Shown in pieces: positions 50,550 to 59,235 of a stretch of 64,000 bases of DNA (positions are counted from its first letter, which is position 1; every line of letters begins with the position of its first letter). Origin of the DNA: Variovorax ginsengisoli (lineage in GTDB: Bacteria; Pseudomonadota; Gammaproteobacteria; Burkholderiales; Burkholderiaceae_C). The notes below the pieces were generated by a model, which was not told the origin of the DNA, did not search any database, and saw nothing but the letters and a program-made list of their open reading frames with translations. Position numbers and translations under genes: made by a program. The DNA lies in NCBI RefSeq assembly GCF_006438845.1, contig NZ_RCZJ01000001.1, positions 744,001 through 808,000 on the forward strand. Direction: 5' to 3'.

Positions 50550-52310
50550 ATGGACGTGCTGCTCGACGTCCGCATCCGGCGCACGCTCGACGCCTGGGTG
50601 AGCGAACTCGGCACCGGCCCGGTGCCCGGTATGGCGGTCGAGGGCTGGCTTTTCGAAGGGCGCACCGCTCGCCGCGGTGCCGAGGCGAAGCTCGCCGCGC
50701 TCGGCATTCGGGCGCGCCTGCGCAGCGCCTACAAGCCGCTGGTCCATCACTTTCTCGAGGAGGTGGACCGTGCCGGGCTGGCCGAGGTCACGGTGCACTG
50801 GCCGGTGCATCCGCAGGCCTCGCCGCGCCGCTTTTTGCTCGAGGCCTACCCGCTGGCAGAGATGCTCGACGGCGTCGACCTGCACTTCGTGGCTCTGCCC
50901 GCGTCCGCAGGCCAGCCGGTGTACCGGGTCGACCTGCGCTGGCGCGACGGCCGAACACGCAGCGACACCGTGCTCGCACCCAACCGCGTGCACCTCGACT
51001 TTCTCGGCGAGACCCTGCTGTCGCCCACGGCCTGGCTGCGCGTCACGCGGCCGGGTGAGATGGCCCAGGAAGGCCGGCGCGAGTCCGAGCACGAGGCGCT
51101 GTTTCGCCAGGCCGTCGCGGCGGTGGAAAGCCACGACTGGCCCGTCGAAGAGCCGTATTTCGAACGTCTCGAACTGCGCATCGACATGCCCGGCATCGCG
51201 TACGCGCCTTCGCGCGAGAGCGGCTGGATGAACAGCCGCGAGGCGATGCACGAAGACCTGTACTTCGCGTTGCTCGAACTCTTCCAGCGGCGCAGCGGCC
51301 GACCGGCGGGCGACCGGCGGCTGCAGCCTGGCCAGGTCGTCCCCGATGTTCGCCGCGGCCGCGGCGATGCCCGGCTGCGCATCACAAAGAAACCACATGG
51401 AGCGCTGGCGCCGACGGTCGATGCGTCGCTTGCGATACGAATCCCGGCACTCGATCGAAGTCCGTCACCGCTCACGCCGGATCGCATTCGCCAGGAACTC
51501 GAATCGATCTCGGGCCAGCGTTTCAAGGCCACCAGCCGCGAAGGCCGCGTCGTACACGGCGTGCATCACCCCGGCGCCAGCCCTGCCGTGCTGATCACCG
51601 GCGCCCAGCACGCCAACGAGACGTCGGGGGTGGTCGGCGCGCTCCGTGCCGCGCAGCAGCTGGCGCGCCAGGGCGCCAACTTTGCGCTGATCCCCGTCGA
51701 AAACCCCGACGGCTATGCGCTGCACCGAGCGCTGTGCGCCCACTCGCCGCGTCACATGCACCACGCCGCGCGCTACACCGCGCTGGGGGACGACCTGGAG
51801 TACCGCGACGCGCCGCCCTGGTACGAACGCGAAGCGCGGGAAACGGGATTGGCGCTCTCGGGCGCTGCGCTGCATGTCAACCTGCATGGCTATCCGGCGC
51901 ACGAATGGACCCGTCCCTTCAGCGGCTACGTCCCGCGGGGGTTCGAGGCGTGGATGCTGCCCAAGGGCTTCTTCCTGATCCTGCGCCATCACGCGGGCTG
52001 GGGCGATCGCGCGCGGCAACTGGCCGATCATGTGTGCAGCCGTTTGGCCGAACGGTCTTTGTTGATGGCCTTCAACGCCCGGCAGCTCGCCAGTTACAAT
52101 GCCCACGCCGGCGATCTGCCGTTCGAGTTGATTCGCGGCACCGCCTGCATGATCAGCGAAGTCAACCGTCCGGGCCCGCCCCTGACATTGATTTCCGAGT
52201 TTCCCGACGAAACGATCCACGGCGATCCTTTCATCCTTGCCCACGACAGCCAGACCGCGACGGTGCTGGCGGCCGTCGAAGCCCTGGGCCTCATATCGCC
52301 GATTCCATGA
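50550..52310 (+). CDS. M14 family zinc carboxypeptidase with long N-terminal region
   Basis: A 586-residue protein. The C-terminal half (about 305-586) is an M14-type zinc peptidase: HANE at 354-357 gives the first His and Glu ligands, NPDGYALHR at 385-393 is the usual substrate segment, and NLHGY at 444-448 supplies the second zinc His (His446). SEFPDE at 549-554 offers the candidate catalytic glutamate. The first 300 residues are not a known M14 part to my eye; they include FLLEAYPLAEMLDG and PGIAYAPSRESGWMN. No signal peptide or membrane segment is seen, so it is probably cytoplasmic. Its substrate is unknown. Its stop overlaps the ABC-F start as ATGA. Confidence 0.8.
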   Translation: MDVLLDVRIRRTLDAWVSELGTGPVPGMAVEGWLFEGRTARRGAEAKLAALGIRARLRSAYKPLVHHFLEEVDRAGLAEVTVHWPVHPQASPRRFLLEAYPLAEMLDGVDLHFVALPASAGQPVYRVDLRWRDGRTRSDTVLAPNRVHLDFLGETLLSPTAWLRVTRPGEMAQEGRRESEHEALFRQAVAAVESHDWPVEEPYFERLELRIDMPGIAYAPSRESGWMNSREAMHEDLYFALLELFQRRSGRPAGDRRLQPGQVVPDVRRGRGDARLRITKKPHGALAPTVDASLAIRIPALDRSPSPLTPDRIRQELESISGQRFKATSREGRVVHGVHHPGASPAVLITGAQHANETSGVVGALRAAQQLARQGANFALIPVENPDGYALHRALCAHSPRHMHHAARYTALGDDLEYRDAPPWYEREARETGLALSGAALHVNLHGYPAHEWTRPFSGYVPRGFEAWMLPKGFFLILRHHAGWGDRARQLADHVCSRLAERSLLMAFNARQLASYNAHAGDLPFELIRGTACMISEVNRPGPPLTLISEFPDETIHGDPFILAHDSQTATVLAAVEALGLISPIP

Positions 52311-54310
52311 TCTCGCTGAAGAACGTCATCCTGCGCCGCAGCGCCAAAGTACTGCTCGACGGTGCCAACGCCACCATCAACCCCGGCGAGCGCGTCGGAC
52401 TGGTGGGGCGCAACGGCGCCGGCAAGTCGACGCTTTTCGCGTTGTTCAACCGCACGCTGCACGAAGACGGCGGCGACTTCTTCCTGCCCAAGCAGTGGCG
52501 CATGGCGCAGGTGGCACAGGACATGCCTGAAACCGAAGAGGGTGCAACCGATTTCGTGGTCGGCGGCGACACCCGGCTGGTCGAGCTGCGCGAGGCGCTC
52601 GCCAAGGTCGAAGCCGCCTACACCGAGCACCCCGACGACGCCGACCTCGGCATGGCACTGGCCCATGCGTACACCGACCTCGCGGATGCGGGCGAGCACG
52701 ACGCCGCGCCGCGCGCGCAGGCGCTGATCCTCGGCCTGGGCTTCAAGACCCACGAGCTCGACGCGCCGGTCAACAGCTTCTCCGGCGGCTGGCGCATGCG
52801 CCTGCAACTGGCCCGCGCGCTGATGTGCCCGAGCGATCTGCTGCTGCTCGACGAGCCGACCAACCACTTGGACCTGGACGCGCTCGTCTGGCTCGAAGCC
52901 TGGCTGCAGAAGTACGAAGGCACGATGATCGTCATCAGCCATGACCGCGAGTTTCTCGACGCGGTGACCAACGTCACGCTGCATGTCGCCAATGCCCAGC
53001 TGACGCGCTACGGCGGCAACTACAGCAAGTTCGAAGAGATGCGTGCGCTGCAGATGGAGCAGCAGCAGGCCGCATTCGGCAAGCAGCAGGAAAAGATCGC
53101 CCACCTGCAGAAGTTCATCGACCGCTTCAAGGCCAAGGCCAGCAAGGCCAAGCAAGCCCAGAGCCGCGTCAAGGCGCTCGAGCGCATGGAAAAAGTCGCG
53201 CCGCTGTTGGCCGAAGCCGACTTCACCTTCGAATTCAAGGAGCCAGGCAACATCCCCAACCCGATGCTGTCGATCACCCACGCGAGCTTCGGCTACATGG
53301 TGGACGACGCGCCCAAGACCATCCTGACCAACGTGAGCAAGTCGGTGCAGGCGGGCCAGCGCATCGGCATTCTGGGCGCCAACGGCCAGGGCAAGTCGAC
53401 GCTGGTGAAGACCATCGCGCGCGAAATGGGCGCGCTGGCCGGCACCGTGACCGAAGGCAAGGGCCTGAACATCGGCTACTTCGCCCAGCAGGAACTCGAC
53501 GTGCTGCGCCCGCAGGACACGCCGCTCGAGCACATGGTGCGCATGGCGCGCGAGATGGGCGCCGCCGCGAAGGAACCGACCGGCGAGCAGAACCTGCGCA
53601 GCTTCCTGGGAAGCTTCAATTTCAACGGCGACATGGTCAAGCAGCCGGTCGGCACCATGAGCGGCGGCGAAAAGGCCCGGCTGGTGCTGGCCATGATGGT
53701 TTGGCAGCGCCCCAACCTGCTGCTGCTGGACGAGCCCACCAACCACCTGGACCTCGCCACCCGCGAAGCGCTGGCGATGGCCTTGAACGAATTCGAAGGC
53801 ACGCTGATGCTGGTGAGCCACGACCGTGCGTTGCTGCGCTCGGTGTGCGACGAGTTCTGGATGGTCGGCCGCGGTGGCGTGACCGACTTCGACGGCGACC
53901 TCGACGACTATCAGCGCTACCTGCTCGAAGAGGCAAAGCGCTTGCGCGAAGAAGCCAAGGAAGCTGTTCGCAAGGCAGCGGAACCGGCCCCGAAACCGGC
54001 CGCCGCCGCGCCCAAGCCCGCGGCCGAAGCGCCGGCCGCCGGCCGCGACGTTCGCAAGCAGGACGCCCAGAGCCGTCAGCTCCGCACCGACCAGGCCAAG
54101 CCGCTCAAGCGCGAACTCGGCCAGATCGACGAGCGCTTGGCCGCCGCCGGCCGGGACAAGAGCACCATCGAGGCCCGCCTGGCCAAGTCGCTGCCCGCCG
54201 CGGAGATCGCGGAAGCCGGCAAGCGGCTCAAGGCGCTGAACGAAGAAATCGAAACCCTTGAGGAACGCTGGCTGGCGCTGTCCGGCCAGCTGGAAACCCT
54301 CGCCGCCTGA
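52307..54310 (+). CDS. ABC-F family ATPase (YheS/Uup-type)
   Basis: A 667-residue soluble protein with two ABC ATPase domains and no membrane part. Domain 1 has Walker A GRNGAGKST at 34-42, FSGGWRMRLQLARAL and LLLDEPTNHLDLDALVWLE. The inter-domain P-site linker is Lys/Gln-rich (KIAHLQKFIDRFKAKASKAKQAQSRVK). Domain 2 has GANGQGKST near 357-365 and MSGGEKARLVLAMM. A charged C-terminal coiled coil (about 545-667) follows. ABC-F proteins bind the ribosomal E site and affect translation; the YheS-like linker suggests a housekeeping role rather than antibiotic resistance. Overlap with the M14 gene implies coupling. Confidence 0.92.
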   Translation: MISLKNVILRRSAKVLLDGANATINPGERVGLVGRNGAGKSTLFALFNRTLHEDGGDFFLPKQWRMAQVAQDMPETEEGATDFVVGGDTRLVELREALAKVEAAYTEHPDDADLGMALAHAYTDLADAGEHDAAPRAQALILGLGFKTHELDAPVNSFSGGWRMRLQLARALMCPSDLLLLDEPTNHLDLDALVWLEAWLQKYEGTMIVISHDREFLDAVTNVTLHVANAQLTRYGGNYSKFEEMRALQMEQQQAAFGKQQEKIAHLQKFIDRFKAKASKAKQAQSRVKALERMEKVAPLLAEADFTFEFKEPGNIPNPMLSITHASFGYMVDDAPKTILTNVSKSVQAGQRIGILGANGQGKSTLVKTIAREMGALAGTVTEGKGLNIGYFAQQELDVLRPQDTPLEHMVRMAREMGAAAKEPTGEQNLRSFLGSFNFNGDMVKQPVGTMSGGEKARLVLAMMVWQRPNLLLLDEPTNHLDLATREALAMALNEFEGTLMLVSHDRALLRSVCDEFWMVGRGGVTDFDGDLDDYQRYLLEEAKRLREEAKEAVRKAAEPAPKPAAAAPKPAAEAPAAGRDVRKQDAQSRQLRTDQAKPLKRELGQIDERLAAAGRDKSTIEARLAKSLPAAEIAEAGKRLKALNEEIETLEERWLALSGQLETLAA

Positions 54311-54320
54311 AGGAGTTGCC

Positions 54321-54884
54321 ATGCCCTCTGCGATCGAACTGGCCCAGGGTGATCCGGCGCTGATCGCGGCAGTGCAACGCAGCCGAAAACTCATCACGCG
54401 CAAGGCGTTGATGTCGGCCGCTGCCAGCGCGGTGCCGTTACCGGGCGTCGACTGGATGGCCGATGCCGCCCTGCTGTCGCGGTTGGTGCCGCAGATCAGC
54501 GAGGAATTCGGCCTGTCGCTGACCCAGATCGAGCAGCTCGCGCCGCAGAAGCGGGAGCGCATACAGAAAGCGGCCACGACCCTCGGTGCGCTGCTGGTCG
54601 GCCGGCTGGTGACGCGCGACCTTCTGATCACCTTGGCCAAGCACGCGGGCTTGCGCCTGACGACCAAGCAAGCGACCAAATACGTGCCCTTTGCCGGTCA
54701 GATGGTGTCGGCGGCGCTCGGCTACGCGGCCCTGCGCGCATTGGGCGAACAGCACATCAAGGATTGCGTGAAAGTCGCGCGCTCGGTGCAAATGGTATTG
54801 CCTGGCCCGACACAGACGGCCATTGCGAATGAGGTCAAAAGACCTAATTTTTTGAAGCGACTTCAAGACTTCCGCCGCAAATAA
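54321..54884 (+). CDS. DUF697-like membrane-associated protein
   Basis: A 187-residue protein. The middle resembles the DUF697 domain that is usually fused to GTPases: AAASAVPLPGVDWMADAALLSRLVPQISEEFGLS (about 33-66) and ATKYVPFAGQMVSAALGYAALRALG (118-142). The latter matches the second, glycine/alanine-rich helix pair of that domain. No GTPase P-loop is present, so it is a stand-alone copy. A short basic C-terminus ends FLKRLQDFRRK. The GGAG box precedes the ATG at 54321. Function unknown; it lies 10 bases after the ABC-F gene and may share its transcript. Confidence 0.65.
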   Translation: MPSAIELAQGDPALIAAVQRSRKLITRKALMSAAASAVPLPGVDWMADAALLSRLVPQISEEFGLSLTQIEQLAPQKRERIQKAATTLGALLVGRLVTRDLLITLAKHAGLRLTTKQATKYVPFAGQMVSAALGYAALRALGEQHIKDCVKVARSVQMVLPGPTQTAIANEVKRPNFLKRLQDFRRK

Positions 54885-54994
54885 GGGTCTTTGCAGGCAA
54901 AGCGTCAATACATTGTGCAGATTCAGTTCACTTTGCATGACATAGTTCTCAGAGAGTTCAATCTTGCCGTGCTACCCTGCCCCGCATGCGCTTT

Positions 54995-55010
54995 AGAGGG
55001 TCCGCCCTCT
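54995..55010 (+). other. leader hairpin upstream of the 76-aa gene
   Basis: A 6-base stem (54995-55000 with 55005-55010) with a TCCG loop lies about 56 bases ahead of the next start codon. No T-run follows, so it may be a leader structure rather than a terminator. It is a by-eye call. Confidence 0.35.
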
Positions 55011-55066
55011 GGAACGCGACGGGAGAGAGATAAAAAAATAGCACTGCATTGGCGGAGGACCCCAGG

Positions 55067-55297
55067 ATGAACGAGGCAGAAATTGCCGCATCGATCGAGC
55101 GAGTCATGGAAAAAGTCGACTATTACTTGCACTGCGAGTTGGACGAGGAATACGACCATGACCGGCCAGACACGGCACGCGACCATTTGGAATCCGCGCT
55201 ACGGCAGGAATTGCTTCGCGCCAGCGCCATCGGCCTGGTGACTTCCATTTCCACCACCGCCCGAGTGGGTTCGGGCAGTGACGATTTGATCGCATGA
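55067..55297 (+). CDS. small acidic protein, unknown function
   Basis: A 76-residue protein with an acidic, probably helical first half (NEAEIAASIERVMEKVDYYLHCELDEEYDHDRP) and a short Ser/Thr-rich tail (GLVTSISTTARVGSGSDD). I recognise no family. The ATG at 55067 is preceded by GGAGGACCCCAGG, a strong ribosome-binding site. The 182-base gap upstream contains a hairpin and an A-rich run (TAAAAAAATAG), so it may be separately transcribed. Codon use is like the neighbours. Confidence 0.6.
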   Translation: MNEAEIAASIERVMEKVDYYLHCELDEEYDHDRPDTARDHLESALRQELLRASAIGLVTSISTTARVGSGSDDLIA

Positions 55298-55385
55298 TCG
55301 ACTGATCACCTTGCGCAGCGCCGCGGGCCGACGCTGCCGTTCTCACCGCGCGTCTCGGCGGTTCGACATCCCATTCTTCCTCGCG

Positions 55386-56051
55386 CTACGGCGCGGTCGG
55401 CGCCGGCACCGGGAAGACGCAAACCGGGTCGCCCGGCTTCCAGGGCGGTTGCTTGTGCATCGCGCGCTCCCACAGCGGCGAAGCCGTCAAGGCCGCCAAC
55501 CATTCCCGAAGCGGCGCAGCGGCATTCGCATCGAACCAAGCCGAATCCACTCGCGCGAACTGCCGGACGAAAGGTGCGATCGCCATGTCGGCCAAGGCGG
55601 GCCGTGCGCCGAACAGGAAGCCGGCCACGACGATCCGCCGATCGAGTTCGTCCAGAAACGCCATGGAGGCGTCCCGATGCTGCCCGGCGTCGGCGCCCTG
55701 AAAACGATTCGGATACTTGTAGCGATCGAGGTCGTGCTTGAAGCCGCTGTCGCAGCGGTCGATCAGCGCCAGCATGGCCGCCAGCGTGCCGTGCTCCAGT
55801 TGCAGCCACTGCAGCGGGTCGCGCTGTCGCAGTGCCCACAGCATGATCTCCAGGCTCTGGTCGATGACGTGGCCGTCGGGCTCGACCAGCACCGGCACGG
55901 TCGCCTTGGGCGATGCCTCGCGCAGGGCGGCAGGCTTGTCGCGCAGCAGCACTTCCCGCCACTCGCAGGCGCAGTCGGCCGCCAGCAATGCGAAGCGGGC
56001 CCGCATCGCGAACGGACAACGGCGAAACGAGTAGAGGACCGGCAGCGACAT
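55386..56051 (-). CDS. glutathione S-transferase family protein
   Basis: A 221-residue GST. The thioredoxin-like N-terminal domain begins SLPVLYSFRRCPFAMRARFALLAA, where Cys in RCPFAMRAR takes the place of the Ser/Tyr seen in many GSTs and suggests a glutaredoxin-like (omega or beta-type) active site. The cis-proline region is KATVPVLVEPDGHVIDQSLEIMLWAL. The C-terminal helical domain (about 90-221) includes FLFGARPALADMAIAPFVRQFA, the usual N-capping region. Substrate unknown. I use the ATG at 56051; the frame is open to 56072. Confidence 0.85.
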   Translation of the reverse strand: MSLPVLYSFRRCPFAMRARFALLAADCACEWREVLLRDKPAALREASPKATVPVLVEPDGHVIDQSLEIMLWALRQRDPLQWLQLEHGTLAAMLALIDRCDSGFKHDLDRYKYPNRFQGADAGQHRDASMAFLDELDRRIVVAGFLFGARPALADMAIAPFVRQFARVDSAWFDANAAAPLREWLAALTASPLWERAMHKQPPWKPGDPVCVFPVPAPTAP

Positions 56052-56089
56052 ACGTCGATTGTGCGGTCGCACGGCGCTCGGCTCTCCGC

Positions 56090-58216
56090 TCAGTAGACGA
56101 GCTTCGAGGTGCCGCAGTCGATCGACAGCAGATTGACGTCGGTTTCTCCGAGCGACAGGCCGAGCACACCGAGCAGCCGCACCAGGGCGGTGCTCAGCAG
56201 GTCGAGCAGCGGGTCGAGGATGGCCAGGACGAGGGTCAGCGTGCTCGACAGCAGGTTGCTGCCGGCTTTGAGCGTGTTGTTCTGCACGTAGTCAACGCGG
56301 CAGGCGTGCACGGCACTGGCCGCGCCGAGGCCTGCCAGGTTGCACACCACATCGGCCAGCGGGTCGAGCAACACGCTGCCGAGCGTGTTGCCCACCCCTT
56401 GCAGGACCCCGCCGAGAAGCCCCGTGAGCCCGCCGTTCGCAACGCTGGCCTGCAACTCGGCCACCGCCTGCGCGGACCATCGCATCTCGTTGCCTACGTC
56501 GGTAATGCTGCGACCCCGGCCGCCGTTGCCGGTACCGACCAGGCCCTCGGCCAACGTCTTGCGCGCAGCGGGCGTGGCAACCGCACCCTGCCCCAGCAAG
56601 TCGCCCAAGACCCCGACCGCGATCGCGTCGGAAATGTTCGCCGCGGAGCGAGCCACGTCGAGGTGGGCCGCCGTGACCGTGGCGCGCTCCGCGCCGTCCG
56701 ACGGTGCCACGGGCTCCTGCAGCAACGGCGTGACGACAGCGCTTTGCGATTCGAGCACCGGCAGCCCGACGCGCACGCTCAGCGGCATCACTCCCAGCAC
56801 GCTGAGGAGCTGGTGGCGCCGCACGCCGTCGGCCGAATCCGGGATGGTGCCGCCGGCCCCCGGGGTGCAACGGTTGGCGGTGTGAAAGAAGTGAAGCGGA
56901 TTGGGGTCGCTGACGCTCGTCATCTGGTTGAAGCGGCCCACGCACACGTTCGCCTGCGACGAGCTGACCGCCACGGTGGTCATCTTGCGCGGCGCGCGGC
57001 AATCGATCGGTCCGAGCGTTCCAGTGGACTGCGCGAGTTCGAGCACCAGCGGCAGGTCGACCTGCGTGCCGACAATGCCGAGGATGCTGCCGACGATCGA
57101 TGTCGACGTGTTGACCCGCAGGTACACGCGCACCTGCGCCGTCTTTGCCACGGTGCCGGTGCCGCCGATGCCGATCGACGGCGGCTCGATGATGCTGGCC
57201 TTGGCCTGCACCCCCAGAATGCCCACGCTGAGGTTGTCGAGTGCGATCAGGTTTCGCCCGTTGGCCACGCCCAGCGTCGTGGTCACCAGGCTGAGCAGGT
57301 CGACGTCGGCCGAGAGCGCGTCGGCACCGGTCGAGTCGAGGCCTACGAGAATGCCCGGCGTGGTGCCGTTGCCAAAGAGCGGCACGCGCGTCTCGAGCAT
57401 GGCGGCCCCGAGACCGGCGCGCAGGCTCTGCAACACCGCGAGTTGCGCGTCGATCGCCGGTCCCTGCTTCTGGAGTGCGGTGATCGACGCATCGAGCAGG
57501 CCGCCCACGCTGAGGTCGGCGATCGACGCCACCGCGCTGAGCGTGCCGACGTCGAGGTCGCTCGACACCGGAACGTCCAGTGCATCGAGCAGGCCCGATG
57601 GCTTGATGCTGGCGTTGGCCAGACCGCGGTAGCTGAGCAGGTCGGCGCTGCCCAGGTCGAGGCCGGCCGTCTTCAACAGGTTGGGCAGCAGCGTGCCGCC
57701 TTCCAGCCGCAACAGCCGCGAACCCACGGTGAATGCCACCACTGGCGCAGCGCGCGACGCGACCGCGCGCACGGCGATGGTTCGGTTCGCGTCGAAGAAC
57801 GGGAGCAGCCGCACCGGCGGCGCCGCGACGATGGCGACGCGCAGCGCATTGGGCTGCGGCGTGCCGGCCACGAAATGGTCTTCACCCGCAAGTTCGGGCG
57901 CCCAGCGCCCGCATTCCAGGGTGCCGAGCGGCACGCCGGGCAGGTTGAGCGCGGCGCTCGCCACCGCGGTGCTCTTGGCGTCCGTACACCCGTCGTTGCT
58001 GCCGTAGGGCGTGAACTTCTGCGCGCCAGACAGGGCCGCCAGGTCCACTGCCTTCTGGAATTCGCGCTTCATGAAGAAGAGGTAGCCGAGCTCGGTGCCG
58101 ACCAGCGCGATCACCACCAGGCTCAACGCGATGGTGGCGTTGACGACGATCGAGCCGCGCTGGCGGCGGGCCGTCGGGCTCGGGGCCTGCGGCCGGGACG
58201 AAAGCAGGAAACGCAT
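56090..58216 (-). CDS. tadG: TadG-like pilus assembly protein
   Basis: A 708-residue protein with one N-terminal membrane helix (SIVVNATIALSLVVIALVGTELGYLFF, about 22-48) followed by KREFQKAVDLAALSGAQ, the TadE/TadG-like prepilin-type start. The rest is presumably periplasmic, rich in Leu/Ala/Ser/Val, with scattered cysteines (CNLAGL, VHACRVDY, IDCGTSK). I see no von Willebrand A metal motif (DxSxS), which classical TadG proteins carry. Such large TadG-related proteins are common in Burkholderiales tad loci. It is the last gene of the visible tad run, 13 bases after a TadE-like gene. Confidence 0.78.
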   Translation of the reverse strand: MRFLLSSRPQAPSPTARRQRGSIVVNATIALSLVVIALVGTELGYLFFMKREFQKAVDLAALSGAQKFTPYGSNDGCTDAKSTAVASAALNLPGVPLGTLECGRWAPELAGEDHFVAGTPQPNALRVAIVAAPPVRLLPFFDANRTIAVRAVASRAAPVVAFTVGSRLLRLEGGTLLPNLLKTAGLDLGSADLLSYRGLANASIKPSGLLDALDVPVSSDLDVGTLSAVASIADLSVGGLLDASITALQKQGPAIDAQLAVLQSLRAGLGAAMLETRVPLFGNGTTPGILVGLDSTGADALSADVDLLSLVTTTLGVANGRNLIALDNLSVGILGVQAKASIIEPPSIGIGGTGTVAKTAQVRVYLRVNTSTSIVGSILGIVGTQVDLPLVLELAQSTGTLGPIDCRAPRKMTTVAVSSSQANVCVGRFNQMTSVSDPNPLHFFHTANRCTPGAGGTIPDSADGVRRHQLLSVLGVMPLSVRVGLPVLESQSAVVTPLLQEPVAPSDGAERATVTAAHLDVARSAANISDAIAVGVLGDLLGQGAVATPAARKTLAEGLVGTGNGGRGRSITDVGNEMRWSAQAVAELQASVANGGLTGLLGGVLQGVGNTLGSVLLDPLADVVCNLAGLGAASAVHACRVDYVQNNTLKAGSNLLSSTLTLVLAILDPLLDLLSTALVRLLGVLGLSLGETDVNLLSIDCGTSKLVY

Positions 58217-58229
58217 GCGGCGGGCTCGG

Positions 58230-58700
58230 TCAGGAATGAAGGGCCGCGACGGCGCGGCTGGTCAGCTGCGTCGGCATCCACGGCGTCAGCAGCGGCAGCG
58301 ACGGCAACAGCGGAAATGCGGCGTACGGATAGCCCACGGTGACGGTCACCGAAGGAAGCGCGGTGACGACGCCCACCGTGACGTTGGCGCTGACCCAGGC
58401 CAGCCTCGACGCGGGCGTGGCGGCGTTCCCGGGGGGCACGACCAGCGACCCGGCGACCGCCTCGTGCACCAGCTGGCGGATTTCGGCGATGGCGATGGCT
58501 TGGTCCGACGGCAGCACCAGCCGCGGGCGCATCGGGGCGGCGCGGGCGCCCTCTTCCGCGGCACGCGACACCACCTGCTGCGTGTAAAGCACGGCGCCGA
58601 AGGTCGCGATGCCGTAGAGCGCGACGAAGAGCACCGTGAAGACGATCGCGAATTCGATCGCCGCGACGCCGCCTTGCGTAGACCGTCGATGCGCTCTCAC
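58230..58700 (-). CDS. TadE-like pseudopilin (second copy)
   Basis: A 156-residue small prepilin-like protein. The N-terminus RAHRRSTQGGVAAIEFAIVFTVLFVALYGIATFGAVLY has a short basic leader, then a glycine pair and the hydrophobic helix with Glu16 (AIEFAIV), the expected class III/TadE pattern cleaved by a TadV-type peptidase. A soluble C-terminal half follows. The start is a GTG at 58698-58700 overlapping the upstream TadE stop as GTGA. It forms a TadE/TadF-type pair with that gene. Confidence 0.83.
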   Translation of the reverse strand: MRAHRRSTQGGVAAIEFAIVFTVLFVALYGIATFGAVLYTQQVVSRAAEEGARAAPMRPRLVLPSDQAIAIAEIRQLVHEAVAGSLVVPPGNAATPASRLAWVSANVTVGVVTALPSVTVTVGYPYAAFPLLPSLPLLTPWMPTQLTSRAVAALHS

Positions 58701-59206
58701 AGTGCCCGCCCGTCGAGCAGCAAGCTCGCCTGGCCGACCAGCGTGTCGGGCATCGCGAAAATGAACACCGGCAGCAGGCGGTTCATGCCGTTGGCGCGCA
58801 CCGTGACTTCCACGCGGCAACGCTGCGACCATTCGGCCCCGCACACCGGGTCGTCGCAATCGTCGCCTTCGATCCGGCAGACGCGCGAGACGATGACCGG
58901 CGCCATCGGCAGCCAACCGGCCGTGCGCTGCAAGGCGACCGCTTCGGCCGTCGCCCTGCGTTGCGACAGGCTGGGTTGGTAGCGCAACGCGGCACGCGCG
59001 CCATCCTCGGCGGCGTTCTGCAGGCCGAACCGGAACGTGAACTGCAGGCCCACGCACAGGATGCAGTAGAGCAGCGTGAAGAAGAGCATGAAGACGAAGG
59101 CGAACTCGATCGCGTACACGCCACGCTGGAGGCGCGCTCCGATGCCGCGGCCGGCTGCCATGGTCCCCACCGTGCGCGCATCGGCCCGCTGCGGGTTCGT
59201 CTTCAT
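58697..59206 (-). CDS. tadE: TadE-like pseudopilin (first copy)
   Basis: A 169-residue TadE-like protein. The leader is followed by RGVYAIEFAFVFMLFFTLLYCILCVG (about 28-53), with the conserved glutamate at 34 close to the expected peptidase site. The soluble part has four cysteines (RVCRIEGDDCDDPVC, QRC) that could form disulfides. TadE/TadF pseudopilins are needed for Flp pilus assembly in Aggregatibacter. It lies 29 bases after the DUF3613 gene. Confidence 0.85.
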   Translation of the reverse strand: MKTNPQRADARTVGTMAAGRGIGARLQRGVYAIEFAFVFMLFFTLLYCILCVGLQFTFRFGLQNAAEDGARAALRYQPSLSQRRATAEAVALQRTAGWLPMAPVIVSRVCRIEGDDCDDPVCGAEWSQRCRVEVTVRANGMNRLLPVFIFAMPDTLVGQASLLLDGRAL

Positions 59207-59235
59207 GTCGATCGCTCCTTCTCAGCCGCCGGCCG

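Noticed and set aside
52094-54679. A minus-strand open frame of 861 codons opposite the ABC-F gene
   Set aside because: It is a shadow of the ABC-F gene, which has both Walker and signature motifs on the plus strand.
55913-58342. A plus-strand open frame of 809 codons opposite the gst-tadG region
   Set aside because: It crosses two supported minus-strand genes and has the Arg/His/Gln-rich composition of an antisense frame.
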